Source: Thermodesulfovibrionales bacterium (GTDB lineage: Bacteria > Nitrospirota > Thermodesulfovibrionia > Thermodesulfovibrionales > UBA1546). Taken from it: a stretch of 7,141 bases of DNA. Under the pieces are notes generated by a model. That model searched no databases and was not told the DNA's origin. It saw only the letters and a list, made by a program, of their open reading frames with translations. The stretch is from the NCBI GenBank assembly GCA_030018605.1, contig JASEHP010000083.1, positions 1 to 7,141 of the forward strand, in the 5' to 3' direction. Each line of letters opens with the position of its first letter. The first letter of the stretch is position 1. Position numbers and translations under genes: made by a program. Below are positions 1-5,858 of this stretch, piece after piece.

Positions 1-57
1 AACTGGTGTCCTATGATGCCGATTCTCAGGGCAATGGGGATAGATAAAAATAAGTGA
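1..57 (+). CDS. Possible 3' end of an upstream gene, product not recognised
   Basis: Frame 1 is open from the left edge and ends at a TGA at 55-57, giving an 18-residue tail that reads NWCPMMPILRAMGIDKNK. I do not recognise the family. Frame 3 is also open from the edge, to a TAA at 45-47 (tail LVSYDADSQGNGDR), so the true frame cannot be fixed from so little sequence. I slightly prefer frame 1 because it runs further. An upstream gene on the same strand would be 75 bases from glmM, separated by a repeat-rich spacer. Sequence to the left of the window would decide this. Confidence 0.3.
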   Translation, partial: NWCPMMPILRAMGIDKNK

Positions 58-115
58 CAGTGTAAGTGATTAGTGTCAGTAATTGGAACTGACAACTGAC
101 ACTAAAAACTGACAC
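54..115. repeat. Heptamer-like repeats and an 11-base inverted repeat upstream of glmM
   Basis: The spacer before glmM is built from variants of one short word. AACTGAC occurs twice in tandem (88-101), ACTGACAC occurs at 95-102 and 108-115, and the reverse complement GTGTCAGT lies at 73-80. TTAGTGTCAGT (70-80) and ACTGACACTAA (95-105) form a perfect 11-base inverted repeat around a 14-base loop. There is no run of T after the stem, so it is not a standard intrinsic terminator. It could be a repeat element, an mRNA hairpin in the glmM leader, or an operator. The repetition is seen directly; any role is inference. Confidence 0.6.
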
Positions 116-120
116 GAAGA

Positions 121-125
121 CGGAG
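121..125 (+). promoter_or_regulatory. Ribosome binding site of glmM
   Basis: CGGAG with core GGAG at 122-125 lies 7 bases before the ATG at 133. This is normal Shine-Dalgarno spacing and supports that start. Confidence 0.7.
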
Positions 126-132
126 CTTTTAT

Positions 133-1476
133 ATGAAATTATTTGGTACAGACGGCGTAAGAGGCAGGGTGAATAAGCATCCGATGACCCCTGAAAATGT
201 GCTCAGGATCGGAATGGCAGCGGCTAAGGTTCTGAGGAAAAAGCACGGCCGGAATATGGTTCTGATAGGAAAGGACACAAGGCTTTCAGGGTATATGATA
301 GAAAGCGCCCTTACCTCAGGAATTTGCTCAATGGGGATGAACGTAACGCTTGTCGGGCCTATACCGACTCCCGGAGTGGCATTTCTTACAAGGGCGTTGA
401 GGCTTGACGCCGGGATTGTTATATCAGCATCGCATAATCCTTACGAGGATAACGGAATAAAGTTTTTTTCATCCGACGGGTTCAAACTTCCCGATGAAAT
501 CGAAAACAGCATAGAAAAGCTTGTTGTGGATGACGGGCTCGGCACAAAAAGGCCTTCCGGTTCTGATATAGGAAAGGCATACAGGCTTGATGATGCAACA
601 GGCAGGTATATTGAATATATAAAATCAACTGTTCCCAAAGGCGTGACACTTGAAGGGATAAGAGTTGTTGTCGACTGCGCAAACGGCGCCGCGTATAAGA
701 CAACGCCGTGGGTTCTGCGCGAACTCGGAGCCGAAGTCATAGTGATAAATGACAAGCCCGACGGCAGCAATATTAATGACGGCTGCGGGGCGCTCTATCC
801 TGAAATGCTTCAGAAGGCAGTCAGGCAGCACAGGGCTCATGCAGGCATTGCCCATGACGGCGATGCCGACAGGACAGTCTTCTGCGATGAAAAAGGCAGA
901 ATCGTCAACGGAGATCAGATTGTAGGGATATGTGCGCGCGAGTTTAAAAGGGAAGGAAGGCTTAAAGGCAATACAGTTGTCTCCACGGTTATGAGCAACC
1001 TTGGGCTTGAGCGCTATCTCGAAAAAAACGGAATCAAGTTTATAAGGACAAAGGTTGGAGACAGATTTGTCGCTGAGAAGATGCGCGCAGGCGGATATAA
1101 TTTTGGCGGAGAGCAGTCAGGCCATATAATATTTTCAGATTACAATACAACAGGAGACGGGCCTATAACAGCTCTTCATGTTCTTTATCTGATGAGGAAA
1201 AGAGGCAAGCCTTTCTCCAAACTTGTATCTGATATAACGCTGTATCCCCAGATTCTCATAAATATTGAGACAGAAAAGAGAAAAGACTTTAAGTCAATCC
1301 CTGAGATAGACGCAGTAATCAGGAAGGCTGAGGAAAGACTCGCCGGCAATGGCAGAATACTTGTAAGGCCGTCAGGCACGGAGCCGAAGATAAGGGTGAT
1401 GGTTGAAGGCAAACAGAAGCGGTTGATAGAAAGAGTCGGTAGTGAAGTCGCAAAAGTTGTGAGAGAATATTTGTAA
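133..1476 (+). CDS. glmM: Phosphoglucosamine mutase GlmM
   Basis: GlmM converts glucosamine-6-phosphate to glucosamine-1-phosphate in the cytoplasm, the step before GlmU makes UDP-N-acetylglucosamine for peptidoglycan and lipopolysaccharide. The protein has 447 residues, usual for the family, and starts with the typical KLFGTDGVRG. The phosphoserine loop SASHNP is at 98-103, with S100 the expected phosphorylated residue. The metal-binding DGDADR is at 242-247, the sugar-binding loop GGEQSGH at 325-331, and the C-terminal phosphate-binding RPSGTEPKIRV at 412-422. All four alpha-D-phosphohexomutase domains are therefore complete. The GEQSGH form and overall length favour GlmM over phosphomannomutase or phosphoglucomutase. 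comEC follows after 16 bases and is probably on the same transcript. No defect is seen. Confidence 0.97.
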   Translation: MKLFGTDGVRGRVNKHPMTPENVLRIGMAAAKVLRKKHGRNMVLIGKDTRLSGYMIESALTSGICSMGMNVTLVGPIPTPGVAFLTRALRLDAGIVISASHNPYEDNGIKFFSSDGFKLPDEIENSIEKLVVDDGLGTKRPSGSDIGKAYRLDDATGRYIEYIKSTVPKGVTLEGIRVVVDCANGAAYKTTPWVLRELGAEVIVINDKPDGSNINDGCGALYPEMLQKAVRQHRAHAGIAHDGDADRTVFCDEKGRIVNGDQIVGICAREFKREGRLKGNTVVSTVMSNLGLERYLEKNGIKFIRTKVGDRFVAEKMRAGGYNFGGEQSGHIIFSDYNTTGDGPITALHVLYLMRKRGKPFSKLVSDITLYPQILINIETEKRKDFKSIPEIDAVIRKAEERLAGNGRILVRPSGTEPKIRVMVEGKQKRLIERVGSEVAKVVREYL

Positions 1477-1492
1477 GTAATATGGATTAAGA

Positions 1493-3892
1493 ATGACGTT
1501 TTTTATCTCATTTCTTGCCGTCGTCATTCTGTTTTATTCATTTCAGTATTTTCCCTTCACAAGCGGCGCCATATTCCTTCTGTATCTTGCCAGTCTGATT
1601 TTTAAGAAAAGGCATCTGCTCATCCCTGTTCTTGTCTTAGGAGTTTTATACGCTTTCCTCAGGTATGTGCCTGAGACTAATTTCTCCGATATCAGGGGGA
1701 AAGAAATAATCGTATCAGGGGAGTTCAGTTCAGATGCAGTCGCGGCATCTACAGGAAAATTTATTCAGGAGTTTCATGTAAGCTCGGCAGCAGATGAGAA
1801 AACAGGGAAGGCATTAAAAGAGATTGAGGAGAAGGATATTTTTGTTTTTTCAGATACGGAGTTTGAAGTCCCGAGCAACTCGGGGTATGAGATAGCGGTT
1901 AAGATAGGCAGAGACAACAGAAAGTTTAATCCCGGGATGACCGAAAACAACAATCTCTATGCAACCCTAATTGAAGTCAAAAACTTAGGGGGCGGCAGAC
2001 AAAGTGTATGGACAGTGTTTGAAGATATGAGGGCAAAACTAAACAGGCATATAGTGGAAAATTTCAGTGATGATTCTGGCGCTCTTGTCTCTGCCATAAC
2101 CACAGGCCATAGAGGCAACATGAGTGACGGCTTGAGAGAGGCATTTAACTCAACAGGGCTTGCTCATGTCTTGAGCATCTCAGGCACGCATTTCGGAATC
2201 TTCTCTGTTCTTCTGTTCGGTTTATTCAGGTTTGTAATAAAATTTTTGCCGTACAGTTTGCTCCAGAGAATTACGCTATATGTCACGCCGTCTCAGGGGG
2301 CAGCGGCTCTGAGCCTTCCGTTCATGCTTGCATACCTTGCCCTCTCAGGATGGAGCATTCCGGCCGTGAGGTCTTTTATAATGGTAGGACTGTTTCTCAT
2401 CGGTCTTTTGATAGGCAGGAAAAGATTCTGGCTTAACTCTCTCTTGTTCGCCGCCTTTGTGATTGTCCTGTGGAATCCTGAGGCTCTGTTCAGCCTTTCT
2501 TTTCAGCTTTCATTCCTTGCAGTGCTTTTTATCGGGTTTTCAACGGAGATAGGCAGGGCAGAGGAGCAACAGAACAGCAGAGCAGCAGAACAACAAATCT
2601 CAAAAACTACTGCGCTACTGCGCTACTGCAGCGCTGCTCTTCGGGCTTCTATTCTGCTTACGCTTGCAGCCTCTCTGGGAACAGCGCCTCTGGTTGCGTA
2701 TCACTTTCATTATTTTTCGGTTATATCCCCGCTGTCAAATCTCTTAATCACGCCGCTGATAGGTTTTGTGCTCTTGCCTCTATCGCTATTATCGTCTTTT
2801 ATATTTCTTTTTACCGGGCATTATATGTTCGGCTCTCTGGTGACGATAATAACTGATATTACTGTTTATCTTGTGAGATTCATGGCAGGAATTCCGTTTT
2901 CAGATATAAAGATTCCTGCATTTCCCTTGTTTGCAGTTATTATTTTTTATGCGGGATTTGTTTTTTACTTTTTCGTAAGCAGGAAGAAACTGTTTCCTGT
3001 AATTACTTCTCTCCTGATGATAATCTATTTGTCAGCGCATATCTTTTTAAGGGGCGTCGAAATGGAAATTACTTATCTCGATGTCGGGCAGGGAGACGGA
3101 GCAGTTGTTGAGCTCCCTGATAAAAAAGTTGTTGTGATGGATACAGGAAGAAGCGGCCGCGAAATTTCTGCATTTTTGAAGTACCTCGGCAGGGAAAAGA
3201 TAGACGCCCTTGTTCTTTCACATGCGGATTCCGATCATGCTGGAGGAGCAGATTATCTCAATGCACGGTTTAAGGTTAAGGAGATGTGGGACAGCGGACG
3301 TATTATTTATCCGGAAGCAAACAGCACTGGCATAGTTCGCAGGATTCTTGAAAGAGGCGATGTGATTGTCGGCAGCGAGTCGGATCGACAAGGAAAAGAC
3401 TTCAGGATATACGCTCTTCACCCGTATAAAGAGTTTTATACATTGCATGGAGGCGGACACAGCGAGGATAACAACAGCTCGCTTGTTCTCAGAATAGATG
3501 GCAAAAATAAATCGTTTCTGTTTACAGGAGATATTGAAGAGGAAGCACAAGAGGATATAATCCATCTTGGCAAATGGCTTAAGAGTGATGTTGTTAAAGT
3601 CCCTCATCATGGCGGAAGGACATCAGTGTATAAACCTTTCTATGATGCTGTGTCTCCGGAAATCGCAGTGATAAGCGTGGGAAGGGATAATTCCTTCGGA
3701 CATCCGCATCAGGAGACGCTTGAAATGCTTGAGGGCGCAAAAATATACCGCACAGACATGAACGGCGCAGTTAAGATAACGGAAAAGAATGGCAGGCTTG
3801 AAGTTAAAACATACAGAGATTTCAGGTTTTCAAAGACAAAAACCTTTGCTGGAGAGATGGAAAATATAGAAAGGCTTTTCAGTGTGTGGTGA
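1493..3892 (+). CDS. comEC: ComEC/Rec2 family DNA-uptake channel protein
   Basis: ComEC is the inner-membrane channel that carries single-stranded DNA into the cell during natural transformation. The 799-residue protein has three N-terminal membrane segments (about 5-57) and a soluble OB-like region (about 62-175, DUF4131-type). The Competence membrane domain follows (about 195-515, roughly eight to ten helices), with HVLSISGTHFG at 225-235, FSLSFQLSF at 333-341 and GTAPL at 396-400. A C-terminal metallo-beta-lactamase-like domain (about 522-775) has LDVGQGDG (529-536), SHADSDH (576-582), FTGD (677-680) and PHHGG (704-708). The HxDxDH form of the metal motif is common in ComEC proteins. An in-frame stop at 1478-1480 makes the ATG at 1493 the first possible start; only a weak GGA precedes it, so translation may be coupled to glmM. 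Residues 356-382 come from a repeat-like DNA segment absent from typical homologs. Confidence 0.94.
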   Translation: MTFFISFLAVVILFYSFQYFPFTSGAIFLLYLASLIFKKRHLLIPVLVLGVLYAFLRYVPETNFSDIRGKEIIVSGEFSSDAVAASTGKFIQEFHVSSAADEKTGKALKEIEEKDIFVFSDTEFEVPSNSGYEIAVKIGRDNRKFNPGMTENNNLYATLIEVKNLGGGRQSVWTVFEDMRAKLNRHIVENFSDDSGALVSAITTGHRGNMSDGLREAFNSTGLAHVLSISGTHFGIFSVLLFGLFRFVIKFLPYSLLQRITLYVTPSQGAAALSLPFMLAYLALSGWSIPAVRSFIMVGLFLIGLLIGRKRFWLNSLLFAAFVIVLWNPEALFSLSFQLSFLAVLFIGFSTEIGRAEEQQNSRAAEQQISKTTALLRYCSAALRASILLTLAASLGTAPLVAYHFHYFSVISPLSNLLITPLIGFVLLPLSLLSSFIFLFTGHYMFGSLVTIITDITVYLVRFMAGIPFSDIKIPAFPLFAVIIFYAGFVFYFFVSRKKLFPVITSLLMIIYLSAHIFLRGVEMEITYLDVGQGDGAVVELPDKKVVVMDTGRSGREISAFLKYLGREKIDALVLSHADSDHAGGADYLNARFKVKEMWDSGRIIYPEANSTGIVRRILERGDVIVGSESDRQGKDFRIYALHPYKEFYTLHGGGHSEDNNSSLVLRIDGKNKSFLFTGDIEEEAQEDIIHLGKWLKSDVVKVPHHGGRTSVYKPFYDAVSPEIAVISVGRDNSFGHPHQETLEMLEGAKIYRTDMNGAVKITEKNGRLEVKTYRDFRFSKTKTFAGEMENIERLFSVW
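2558..2640. repeat. Repeat element inside comEC, read in frame
   Basis: This stretch has a left half made of CAGAAC/AGCAG-like words, an A-rich middle (AAATCTCAAAAAC, 2595-2607) and a right half with three tandem 8-base units: CTACTGCG at 2607-2614 and 2615-2622, and CTACTGCA at 2623-2630. AGAGCAGC (2579-2586) and GCTGCTCT (2633-2640) are perfect inverted copies. The reverse complement of 2615-2640 matches 5772-5797 in the bioF-galT gap at 21 of 26 positions by eye, so both belong to one family. It encodes ComEC residues 356-382, rich in Gln, Ala and Ser, between two membrane helices. The exact borders are estimates. Confidence 0.7.
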
Positions 3893-3964
3893 GGGCAAAA
3901 CCGTAGCATAGGCAAAGCCTGTATGTGCTAAAGTATATATAAAGAACGTTACGGAGGGTTTTGA
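3893..3964 (+). other. comEC-cooC gap with an imperfect hairpin
   Basis: This 72-base gap has an AGGC-AAA-GCCT stem at 3910-3920, flanked by TAGCA (3904-3908) and TGCTA (3926-3930). Together these could form an interrupted hairpin. No T-run follows, so it is a poor terminator. The AT-rich TATATATAAA just downstream (3934-3943) resembles a -10 region, but no -35 element is convincing. cooC may be read through from comEC or have its own promoter here; the sequence does not settle it. Confidence 0.3.
3953..3957 (+). promoter_or_regulatory. Strong ribosome binding site of cooC
   Basis: A full GGAGG lies 7 bases before the ATG at 3965. A TGA immediately precedes that ATG in the same frame (3962-3964), so the start is firmly set. 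It is the strongest Shine-Dalgarno site in the window. Confidence 0.85.
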
Positions 3965-4726
3965 ATGGCGTTTGTGATTGCAGTTGCGGGAAAAGGCGGG
4001 ACAGGCAAGACGAGTATATCTGCGCTCACTGTCAAGTACCTCGTTGAAAAAAAGAAAAAGGCCGTGCTTGCTGTTGATGCTGACAGCAATTCCTGCCTGA
4101 ACGAGGCATTGGGCATTGATGTCCATGCAACAATCGGGCATCTGAGAGAGGAATCGCTCCAGACAATAAGGGGCGGAACAGAAAGGCCCGGCGGCATGTC
4201 AATGGAACAGCTCTTTGACTACCAGGTTCAGCAGTCAGTCATAGAGGCAAAGGGTTTTGATTTGATGGTAATGGGAAGGCCTGAAGGTCCCGGCTGCTAC
4301 TGCGCAGCAAATAACATAATCAGGAAATACACTGATAGGCTTTCGGAAACATATTCTTACGTTGTGATAGACAATGAGGCCGGAATGGAGCATCTGAGCA
4401 GGAGGACAACACATAAGGTTGACCTGCTTTTAATAATCAGCGATCCTACTGTGAGGGGCATTAAGACGGCAAAGAGAATTGCAGATTTGGTGAAAGAGCT
4501 TGACCTTGCTGTTGATAAGCATATGTTGATAATCAACCGCGTAACAGGAGGCGAAGGCGATGAACTCAAAAAGCTTGCAGGGTCTTTCGGACTTGAAGTT
4601 GCCGGTGTTGTTCCTCAGGACAATAATGTCTTTCAATCCGACCTTCAGGGTAAAGCTATTGTGGAACTGCCTGATGATTCGCCTGCGGTAAAGACGGTTT
4701 ATGATATTCTTGGCAGATTTGTGTAG
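3965..4726 (+). CDS. cooC: CooC-type carbon monoxide dehydrogenase maturation ATPase
   Basis: CooC is a dimeric P-loop ATPase of the MinD/ParA (SIMIBI) class that uses ATP to help insert nickel into the C-cluster of carbon monoxide dehydrogenase; the close relative AcsF serves acetyl-CoA synthase. The 253-residue protein begins with a deviant Walker A, GKGGTGKTS (9-17), with signature K10 and K15. D38/D40 lie in AVDADSN (switch I), and VIDNEAGMEHLSRR (134-147) is the Walker B/switch II region typical of CooC. The CxC motif in GCYCAANN (C111, C113) matches the metal-binding pair known at the CooC dimer interface and separates it from MinD, ParA and NifH. The protein is cytoplasmic. No CODH or ACS subunit gene lies in the window, so its client must be elsewhere. 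CooC versus AcsF cannot be settled by eye. Confidence 0.9.
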   Translation: MAFVIAVAGKGGTGKTSISALTVKYLVEKKKKAVLAVDADSNSCLNEALGIDVHATIGHLREESLQTIRGGTERPGGMSMEQLFDYQVQQSVIEAKGFDLMVMGRPEGPGCYCAANNIIRKYTDRLSETYSYVVIDNEAGMEHLSRRTTHKVDLLLIISDPTVRGIKTAKRIADLVKELDLAVDKHMLIINRVTGGEGDELKKLAGSFGLEVAGVVPQDNNVFQSDLQGKAIVELPDDSPAVKTVYDILGRFV

Positions 4727-4746
4727 CAAAAGAAAGGCAGATATTG

Positions 4747-5742
4747 CTAATTAGTTTTAACCTTTCTCAAAAACTCCGCACTATCTTCCGGAACTGCTGT
4801 ATTGATATACATGCCTGAGCCGAGTTCAAATCCCGCTGTCCGGATCACTCTCGGCACAATGCTAAGATACCAGTGGAAGAATTCGGAGCCGCTTTCCTTC
4901 GGGCTTTCAGAGCGTATGACATAGTTATAGTCCGGGTTGTCCAATCCGTGATAAATCTTGGAGAGAACTGTTTTCAGGTTATATGCAAGGTCAGCTGTTT
5001 CCTCATCGCTTATGTCTCCGAAAGATGCATTATGCTTTTTGGGGAATATCCATGTGTGAAACGGAGACAGCGCCGCATATGGGATGAACGTCGCAAAATG
5101 CTTTGTGTCCAATATTATCCGCCTGCCTTCTGCAAGTTCTGATTTCACAGTAGCGCACATCAGGCACTCTCCTGTATTGTCAAAATATCTTGTTGTCTCA
5201 TCTATCCTATCCCTTACCTGCATCGGCGTTACAGGTGTGCCTACGATCTGTGAATGGGCATGTTCTATTGATGTGCCTGCCTTCTCGCCTTTATTTTTAA
5301 AGATTATTACATGCTCTGTTCTGGGGTCATTATAGATGTCAAGAAAACGGTTTTTATAAACCCTTAAAATATCAGCTACATCCTCTATAGGCATGAGAGC
5401 TGCCGGCGTATTGTGAAGACTTGACTCTATTATTACTTCATGCCTTCCGATGCCGGTGACCAGATGTTTTAATCCGTCATTTATCCTCTTTCTTTCCCCT
5501 TCAATGTTCAGCGCGGAAAACTTATTAGGCGTTACCCTTATCTTCCATCTCCCATCAGAGGACACCTTCATTATTTTTCCGGGGGTTTTGTCTTCATTGC
5601 CGGGGCAGAAAGGGCAGTTTTTGTCATGTTCAGGCAGATATTTCCTGTCTCTTTTCTGGCGGAATTCATCAGGCCGTTTTGCCCGCTCGGTGGCGATTAT
5701 TACCCACTCTCTTGTTATAAGGTTTAATCTGAGTTCAGGCAT
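4747..5742 (-). CDS. galT: GalT-type hexose-1-phosphate nucleotidylyltransferase
   Basis: This HIT-superfamily enzyme probably transfers UMP from UDP-glucose to galactose-1-phosphate in the cytoplasm (Leloir pathway). The 331-residue protein opens with the family-typical MPELRLNLITREWVIIATER. Zinc ligands by alignment to E. coli GalT are C43 and C46 (CPFC), H110 and H161. HAHSQ (161-165) holds the expected nucleophile H163, which carries the uridylyl group. The second half has CLMC (193-196), FHTWIFPKKH (228-237) and FHWYLSIVPR (289-298); these resemble the second metal site of plant ADP-glucose phosphorylase-like relatives, so the nucleotide may be ADP. The start is fixed by an in-frame stop just upstream. 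No good Shine-Dalgarno site is seen. The gene follows bioF on the same strand after 114 bases; no galK or galE lies in the window. Confidence 0.87.
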   Translation of the reverse strand: MPELRLNLITREWVIIATERAKRPDEFRQKRDRKYLPEHDKNCPFCPGNEDKTPGKIMKVSSDGRWKIRVTPNKFSALNIEGERKRINDGLKHLVTGIGRHEVIIESSLHNTPAALMPIEDVADILRVYKNRFLDIYNDPRTEHVIIFKNKGEKAGTSIEHAHSQIVGTPVTPMQVRDRIDETTRYFDNTGECLMCATVKSELAEGRRIILDTKHFATFIPYAALSPFHTWIFPKKHNASFGDISDEETADLAYNLKTVLSKIYHGLDNPDYNYVIRSESPKESGSEFFHWYLSIVPRVIRTAGFELGSGMYINTAVPEDSAEFLRKVKTN

Positions 5743-5768
5743 ATTATAAGCATATCACACTTTGGAAC

Positions 5769-5858
5769 AACAGAGCAGAAGTGCAGTAGCGCCATAGCCC
5801 GGCACAAAAGAAATCACTGAAAAACAGCTGTGCTGCTGCACTACTGGTCTACTGCTCT
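5769..5858. repeat. Repeat with imperfect inverted arms filling the bioF-galT gap
   Basis: The left arm AGAGCAGAAGTGCAGTAG (5772-5789) pairs with the right arm CTACTGGTCTACTGCTCT (5841-5858) at 15 of 18 positions, around a 51-base middle that contains AAATCACTGAAAAAC (5811-5825). The left arm and the A-rich middle resemble the element inside comEC, whose core is AAATCTCAAAAAC. The right arm overlaps the first two bases (5857-5858) of the bioF stop triplet, so the element appears to have been placed at the very end of bioF. The long loop and lack of a T-run argue against a simple terminator. Confidence 0.65.

Noticed and set aside
54..115. CRISPR array or intrinsic terminator upstream of glmM.
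   Set aside because: The repeat words are 7-8 bases with no regular spacers of CRISPR length, and the 11-base inverted repeat is not followed by a T-run.
2558..2640. Frameshift or break in comEC at the repeat.
   Set aside because: The reading frame continues without interruption into GTAPL and the C-terminal domain, so the gene is intact.
3218..3610. Long open frame on the - strand inside comEC.
   Set aside because: It lies wholly opposite the metallo-beta-lactamase domain of comEC, whose motifs are clear. The translated product shows no recognisable domain; it is a shadow of the real gene.
3830..4197. Two overlapping - strand open frames across the comEC-cooC junction.
   Set aside because: They cover the cooC Walker A and ribosome binding site, have no domain signature, and are explained as shadows of cooC.
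4727..4770. Possible bidirectional terminator between convergent cooC and galT (AGAAAGG at 4731-4737 and CCTTTCT at 4761-4767).
   Set aside because: The stem is only 7 bases, the loop is 23 bases, the right arm lies inside galT, and no T-run follows on either strand.
4873..5749. Three + strand open frames opposite galT.
   Set aside because: The - strand frame carries a complete GalT with zinc and catalytic motifs; the + strand products are unrecognisable.
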